Below are positions 33,494 through 39,196 of a stretch of DNA of 39,196 nt, one piece after another (the stretch's first letter is position 1; every line of letters begins with the position of its first letter). This DNA comes from Halothiobacillus sp. (GTDB taxonomy: Bacteria; Pseudomonadota; Gammaproteobacteria; Halothiobacillales; Halothiobacillaceae). Location of the stretch: positions 1-39,196 of the forward strand of contig JAGXHU010000073.1 of the NCBI GenBank assembly GCA_024636015.1, read 5' to 3'. Both the position numbers and the translations under genes were made by a program. Under the pieces are notes generated by a model, which saw only the letters and a program-made list of their open reading frames with translations, was not told where the DNA came from and ran no database searches.

Positions 33494-35143
33494 ATGCCAG
33501 ACTTGATGAGTAATGCCGTATCTGGGCTGCTGGCCATGCAGCAGGCCTTGGCCACGACCGGCCATAACGTAGCCAACGCGAATACCCCCGGTTATTCGCG
33601 GGAGACCGTCAATCTCACGACGATGCCCCCGCAGTTCCAGCAGGGTAGTTATGTGGGTACCGGGGTTCAGGTCGGCTCAGTAACCCGCAGCTACGATCAG
33701 TTCGTCACGAGCCAGCTTAATAGCGCAACATCGGATAACAGTCGGCTGAGTTTTCTGAAAGATTTTTCGACGCAGGCTACGCAGCTGCTCGGGGATACGA
33801 GTACGGGGATTGCCCAGCAGACCCAAACCTTTTTCAATGCCACCCAGGCGGTGGCCAGCAATCCGACGGATCCCACCGCTCGGTCTGCATTTCTGGGGTC
33901 CGCCCAAGCGTTAACCAATCAATTCAATCAAATTGATAGCCAATTGCAAAACCTGAATAACCAGATCGGGCAGCAGGGAACGGCTATCGGTCGGCAGATC
34001 AATACCTATGCCCAGCAAATTGCCGCGCTCAATGGTCAAATCAGCCAGGCGCAGGCTACAAATCCCAATGCTCTGCCAAATGATTTGCTTGATCAGCGCG
34101 ACCAGCTGATCAACAAGATTTCCGAGCAGATTAATGTCAAGGCGAGCAGTGACAATCAGGGCAACATTAATCTGACCTTGGGCAGCGGACAGTCCCTCGT
34201 GCTGAATGATCATGCGACCAATCTGAGTGTCGGCAATCTCCCCTCGGGTTTGAGCGTTACAATCGGTAATTCGGATATTACTTCCCGCGTCACGGGCGGC
34301 ACTCTGGGCGGTATGCTGCAAGCGCAAAGCCAGTTGATTACTCCGTTGCGCAACCAACTGGGGCAGGCGGCATTGGTGCTGGCGGATCAGGTCAACAAGA
34401 ACCAAACGGGGGGTGTCGACCTTAATGGCAACCCCGGCACAAATCTGTTTACGGATGTTTCCGCGTTTGCGCCGCAGACAGCCGCGTTGCCAACCAATCA
34501 AGGAACGGGTTCGGCGGCCGGAGCCTATACCGACCCGACCCTGCTCACCGGGCAAACTTACCAGGCCCGCTATGACGGGACGAACTGGCAGGTGAGCACT
34601 CAGCCGAACAATGGTGCTACGCCTTTGACTGTTGCATCGGGCGGGACATTGAGCCTGCCAGGGCTGAATGTCACCTTTTCGGGGGCGCCGCAATCGGGTG
34701 ATGTGCTGAAAATTCTGCCGACGGTGGGCGCGGCTGGAAAGATTGGGGTTGTTCAGCAAAGTCCTTCCGGGGTGGCTGCCGCAGCAGCGGGCCAGCCCGC
34801 GTACTCGCGTGACAACACGCAGATTCAGGCATTGTTCACCCTGGGGAGCACGACACTAGTCGGCCAGAGCGCGGCGGGTGCCAATAATGGCGTCAGCCTG
34901 ACCGATACCATTAGTTCGGCCGTGAGCCAGGCGGGTGCCTTTGCCGGGCAGGTGCAGTTGTCGGCCCAGGCCGCGGGTGCGACTTTACAGAATCTAACCG
35001 CTCAGCAACAATCGGTTTCCGGTGTGAACCTGGATGAGGAGGCTGCAAATCTGATGAAGTATCAGCAGGCTTACCAGGCGCTATCCCAATCAATCAGTTC
35101 ATCGAATGCGATGTTTCAGTCGCTTCTCTCGGCCTTCCGTTAA
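33494..35143 (+). CDS. flgK: Flagellar hook-associated protein 1 FlgK
   Basis: Forms the first hook-filament junction. The N-terminus SNAVSGLLAMQQALATTGHNVANANTPGYSRETVNL is the HAP1 signature, followed by GSYVGTGVQVGSVTRSYDQFVTSQLNSATSD. A long Gln/Asn-rich helical region follows, then a variable beta domain. The C-terminal SGVNLDEEAANLMKYQQAYQALSQSISSSNAMFQSLLSAFR pairs with the N-terminus. Length is 549 residues (Salmonella 553). The ATG at 33494 has AGAGG 8 bases before it; an in-frame TTG at 33488 is less likely. It is preceded by the sigma28 promoter at 33437-33463. Confidence 0.96.
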   Translation: MPDLMSNAVSGLLAMQQALATTGHNVANANTPGYSRETVNLTTMPPQFQQGSYVGTGVQVGSVTRSYDQFVTSQLNSATSDNSRLSFLKDFSTQATQLLGDTSTGIAQQTQTFFNATQAVASNPTDPTARSAFLGSAQALTNQFNQIDSQLQNLNNQIGQQGTAIGRQINTYAQQIAALNGQISQAQATNPNALPNDLLDQRDQLINKISEQINVKASSDNQGNINLTLGSGQSLVLNDHATNLSVGNLPSGLSVTIGNSDITSRVTGGTLGGMLQAQSQLITPLRNQLGQAALVLADQVNKNQTGGVDLNGNPGTNLFTDVSAFAPQTAALPTNQGTGSAAGAYTDPTLLTGQTYQARYDGTNWQVSTQPNNGATPLTVASGGTLSLPGLNVTFSGAPQSGDVLKILPTVGAAGKIGVVQQSPSGVAAAAAGQPAYSRDNTQIQALFTLGSTTLVGQSAAGANNGVSLTDTISSAVSQAGAFAGQVQLSAQAAGATLQNLTAQQQSVSGVNLDEEAANLMKYQQAYQALSQSISSSNAMFQSLLSAFR

Positions 35144-35155
35144 GGGGATATGATC

Positions 35156-36076
35156 ATGCGCGTATCGACATCCATGATTTTCACTCAAGGCCTGACGAAT
35201 CTGCAGCAACAGCAGACAAGCATGCTGAAAGCCCAAGAACAGATTGCGACCGGCGTGAAGCTCACCAACCCGGCGGATAACCCGGTGGCGTTCCAAACGG
35301 CCAGCAACCTTTCTGTATACGCGAGTAAGCAGAATCAATACAGCACGAATATCGATGCTGCAACCGGCAAGGTTCAGGTTCAGGAATCGACCATGGGATC
35401 GATCACGAGCATCCTGCAAAATGTGCGGGATGTGGCGATTCAGGCGAACAACTCGGCACAGAGCCCCACATCGCTGGCTGCTTTGACCGATCAGCTCGGT
35501 CAGTTGCGCCAGGCCCTTGCGGGCCAGATCAATGCCAAGGATGAACAGGGTAATTATCTATTCTCCGGAACCGCTGCGCGTCAACAGCCCTATGATACGG
35601 CGGGGACTCTTAATCCTAATGTCGCTTCTGCAGGTTCCGTGAATCTGGCGATTGCAGATGGTCAATCGGCCACGATCAATCAGCCCGCCGGGCAGATCTT
35701 CCAATTGACGACGAGTGCGACGACGGGCGGGAGTGCGAGCATCCTGCAGGTCATCGACCAATTGCAGGCAGCCATCACGGCGCAACCAGCAAATCTCCAG
35801 ACGGTGTACCAGAATACCCAGCAGGATTTGGACGCCGTCATGAATCAGGTCACCGATACGCGCGCGGGGATGGGGAATACACTCAACTCGTTGTCTGCCG
35901 CGAAGGACAGCAATGCCGCGCAGCATGTCGTGAATCAGCAAACCTTATCCAATCTTCGGGATACAGACATGGCGGCCGCCGTGACTAAGCTCAATCAGAG
36001 CTATCTCAATTTGCAGGCGACACAACAGAGCATGGTCAAGATCCAAGGCTTATCGTTGTTCAACTACCTACGCTGA
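35156..36076 (+). CDS. flgL: Flagellar hook-associated protein 3 FlgL
   Basis: Second junction protein, next to the flagellin filament. It has the flagellin-like N-terminus MRVSTSMIFTQGLTNLQQQQTSMLKAQEQIATGVKLTNPADNPVAF and the C-terminus TDMAAAVTKLNQSYLNLQATQQSMVKIQGLSLFNYL. The QGNYLFSGT motif is characteristic of FlgL. The centre is variable, rich in Gln and Ala. Length is 306 residues. The ATG at 35156 has AAGGGG 8 bases before it and matches family starts; an earlier ATG at 35150 sits too close to that site. It is the last flagellar gene here, and no flagellin gene follows. The 59 bases to the next gene have no clear terminator. Confidence 0.95.
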   Translation: MRVSTSMIFTQGLTNLQQQQTSMLKAQEQIATGVKLTNPADNPVAFQTASNLSVYASKQNQYSTNIDAATGKVQVQESTMGSITSILQNVRDVAIQANNSAQSPTSLAALTDQLGQLRQALAGQINAKDEQGNYLFSGTAARQQPYDTAGTLNPNVASAGSVNLAIADGQSATINQPAGQIFQLTTSATTGGSASILQVIDQLQAAITAQPANLQTVYQNTQQDLDAVMNQVTDTRAGMGNTLNSLSAAKDSNAAQHVVNQQTLSNLRDTDMAAAVTKLNQSYLNLQATQQSMVKIQGLSLFNYLR

Positions 36077-36135
36077 TTCCGAGATTTGTTTCGGATGAGC
36101 GTCAGGTGGGTGTCCCGGGTCAGGTGAAAAACTGA

Positions 36136-36705
36136 TTAGGGCCGCCAGTAATCCACCGGCGCGCGGGATCGTCGGATCATCTTGATCGGCTTGTCCACGC
36201 TTGCTGTGCCGACATTGATCAGGCCCAAGAGCAATTCACTTTCCGAAAGCCCCATTCCCGTCATCACAAACCGATCATAGATCCGGTTGCCGGTGAGCCA
36301 CACGGTGCCATACCCCAAATGGTTGGCGGCCAGCATTACTTGCTGTGTGGCAGCGGCTGCGGCCAGAAACTGCTCGATGGCAGGAATCTTCGGGTGGTCG
36401 TTCGTGATGTTTGCGATGGCGGCAATCAGCATGGGCGCGCGCAGGGCGCGTTCACGTTCGCGTTCCAGGAGTGACGGGTCAGTATCCGGCGCGCGCCGGA
36501 GCAGGGCGTGGACGAAGAGATCCCCTAATGCATCCCGTTGCTCCTGGTCAATGACCAGAAAACGCCAAGGGTGGAGTGCACCGTGATCCGGCGCACTTTC
36601 GGCGGTTTGCAGGATGCGCTGTAGTTCGTCGTGTGTAGGCGTGGGTTCAACGAGATATTTAGGTGGTGTTGACTGGCGTTGCTGGATGAAATCGATGAAG
36701 TCCAT
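36136..36705 (-). CDS. Nitroreductase family protein (YdjA type)
   Basis: A 189-residue FMN-dependent oxidoreductase of the short nitroreductase group. The FMN-binding RQSTPPKYLVEPTPTHDELQRILQTAESAPDHGALHPWRFLVI is typical of YdjA, with AIEQFLAAAAATQQVMLAANHLGYGTVWLTG at the second conserved site. The end has NVGTASVDKPIKMIRRSRAPVDYW. YdjA-type proteins reduce various substrates in vitro, while their natural role is unclear; here a related role is inferred only. AAGGA lies 6 bases before the ATG. It is divergent from infA and faces flgL. Confidence 0.92.
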   Translation of the reverse strand: MDFIDFIQQRQSTPPKYLVEPTPTHDELQRILQTAESAPDHGALHPWRFLVIDQEQRDALGDLFVHALLRRAPDTDPSLLERERERALRAPMLIAAIANITNDHPKIPAIEQFLAAAAATQQVMLAANHLGYGTVWLTGNRIYDRFVMTGMGLSESELLLGLINVGTASVDKPIKMIRRSRAPVDYWRP

Positions 36706-36746
36706 GTTTTTCCTTACATGTTTTTTTGCTTAATTTAAATGAAAGC

Positions 36747-36775
36747 TTGGCGCGACAGGCTTTTTGACCGATAAT
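36747..36775 (+). promoter_or_regulatory. Sigma70-type promoter of infA
   Basis: TTGGCG (36747-36752, 4 of 6) and GATAAT (36770-36775, 5 of 6) are separated by exactly 17 bases. Transcription would start near 36782, giving a leader of about 24 bases. Confidence 0.6.
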
Positions 36776-36805
36776 TTGCGCCCACTTTCGAAGCATGCTG
36801 GATTT

Positions 36806-37024
36806 ATGGCAAAAGAAGATTACATCGAGATGCAGGGCACTGTCGTTGACACCTTGCCCAATACCATGTTCCGGGTTGAACTGGAAAATGGTCATATTGT
36901 GACGGCTCACATTTCGGGCCGGATGCGCAAGAACTACATTCGCATCCTGACGGGTGACAAGGTTACCGTACAACTGACCCCCTATGATTTGACCAAGGGT
37001 CGTATCTCGTTCCGCGCGCGTTAA
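36806..37024 (+). CDS. infA: Translation initiation factor IF-1
   Basis: A 72-residue OB-fold protein that binds the ribosomal A site during initiation. The sequence runs [20 protein letters not shown], with FRVELENGH, the RNA-binding [14 protein letters not shown] and ending KGRISFRAR; it is nearly identical to E. coli IF-1 throughout. The frame is open 14 codons upstream, but the ATG at 36806 matches the family start exactly. Its ribosome binding site is weak. It converges with clpA, as in E. coli. Confidence 0.98.
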   Translation: MAKEDYIEMQGTVVDTLPNTMFRVELENGHIVTAHISGRMRKNYIRILTGDKVTVQLTPYDLTKGRISFRAR

Positions 37025-37110
37025 CAGCGTCGCTTTTCAATCCGCCGACAGGATCGGTTTGACCGATCACGGTTGAGCCGGGGCATGGATCTACTTGCAG
37101 CATCCATTGC

Positions 37111-39196
<2,086 letters not shown>

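Noticed and set aside
37052..37068. GATCGGT/ACCGATC hairpin between infA and clpA as a terminator
   Set aside because: A perfect 7-bp stem, but no T-run follows on either strand.

Overview
The window looks like core chromosome of a gammaproteobacterium with moderately high GC. Nearly every recognisable protein resembles its gammaproteobacterial counterpart. The Rnf operon, the order yafS-like/rnhA/dnaQ, facing infA and clpA, and a flagellar cluster with sigma54 and sigma28 promoters point to a free-living, motile, respiring bacterium. A small periplasmic protein resembling SoxXA-binding proteins, together with an exosortase-A-type ligase/decarboxylase pair, makes a sulfur oxidiser of the Halothiobacillus type my best guess. 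That identification is inference, not proof.

Layout. At 1-1147 (minus, cut by the window edge) is a membrane-anchored thioredoxin/NHL-repeat protein. Plus-strand uup and a YggU-family gene follow (1280-3582) and meet a small secreted protein gene (3671-3991, minus) at a hairpin terminator. Next come guaB, guaA and tadA (4138-7841), making GMP and inosine-34 tRNA. Two overlapping minus-strand genes (7855-10760) encode a PLP decarboxylase and an AMP-forming ligase. aroC, an MFS transporter, a YafS-like methyltransferase, rnhA and dnaQ fill 10936-15337. A 325-base gap with a promoter, a perfect 9-bp inverted repeat and a foldable leader precedes rnfABCDGE (15663-21038), whose genes all overlap their neighbours.

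From 21089 to 25643 lie an unrecognised 139-residue protein (minus), an unlisted 43-residue membrane peptide gene (plus), an AraC/GyrI regulator, radA and a CNNM/CorC-type membrane protein (all minus). The flagellar rod-hook block flgBCDEFGHIJKL occupies 25849-36076. It is split into at least three transcription units: a sigma54 promoter before flgB, a strong terminator after flgE, a second sigma54 promoter before flgF and a sigma28 promoter before flgKL. A nitroreductase (minus), infA (plus) and the 3' part of clpA (minus, cut by the window edge) close the window.

I see no rRNA, tRNA, insertion sequence, phage gene, CRISPR array or defence island. No complete new system is evident. The points most worth a second look are the rnf control region, the ligase/decarboxylase pair without an exosortase locus nearby, the 43-residue membrane peptide and the promoter architecture of the flagellar genes.
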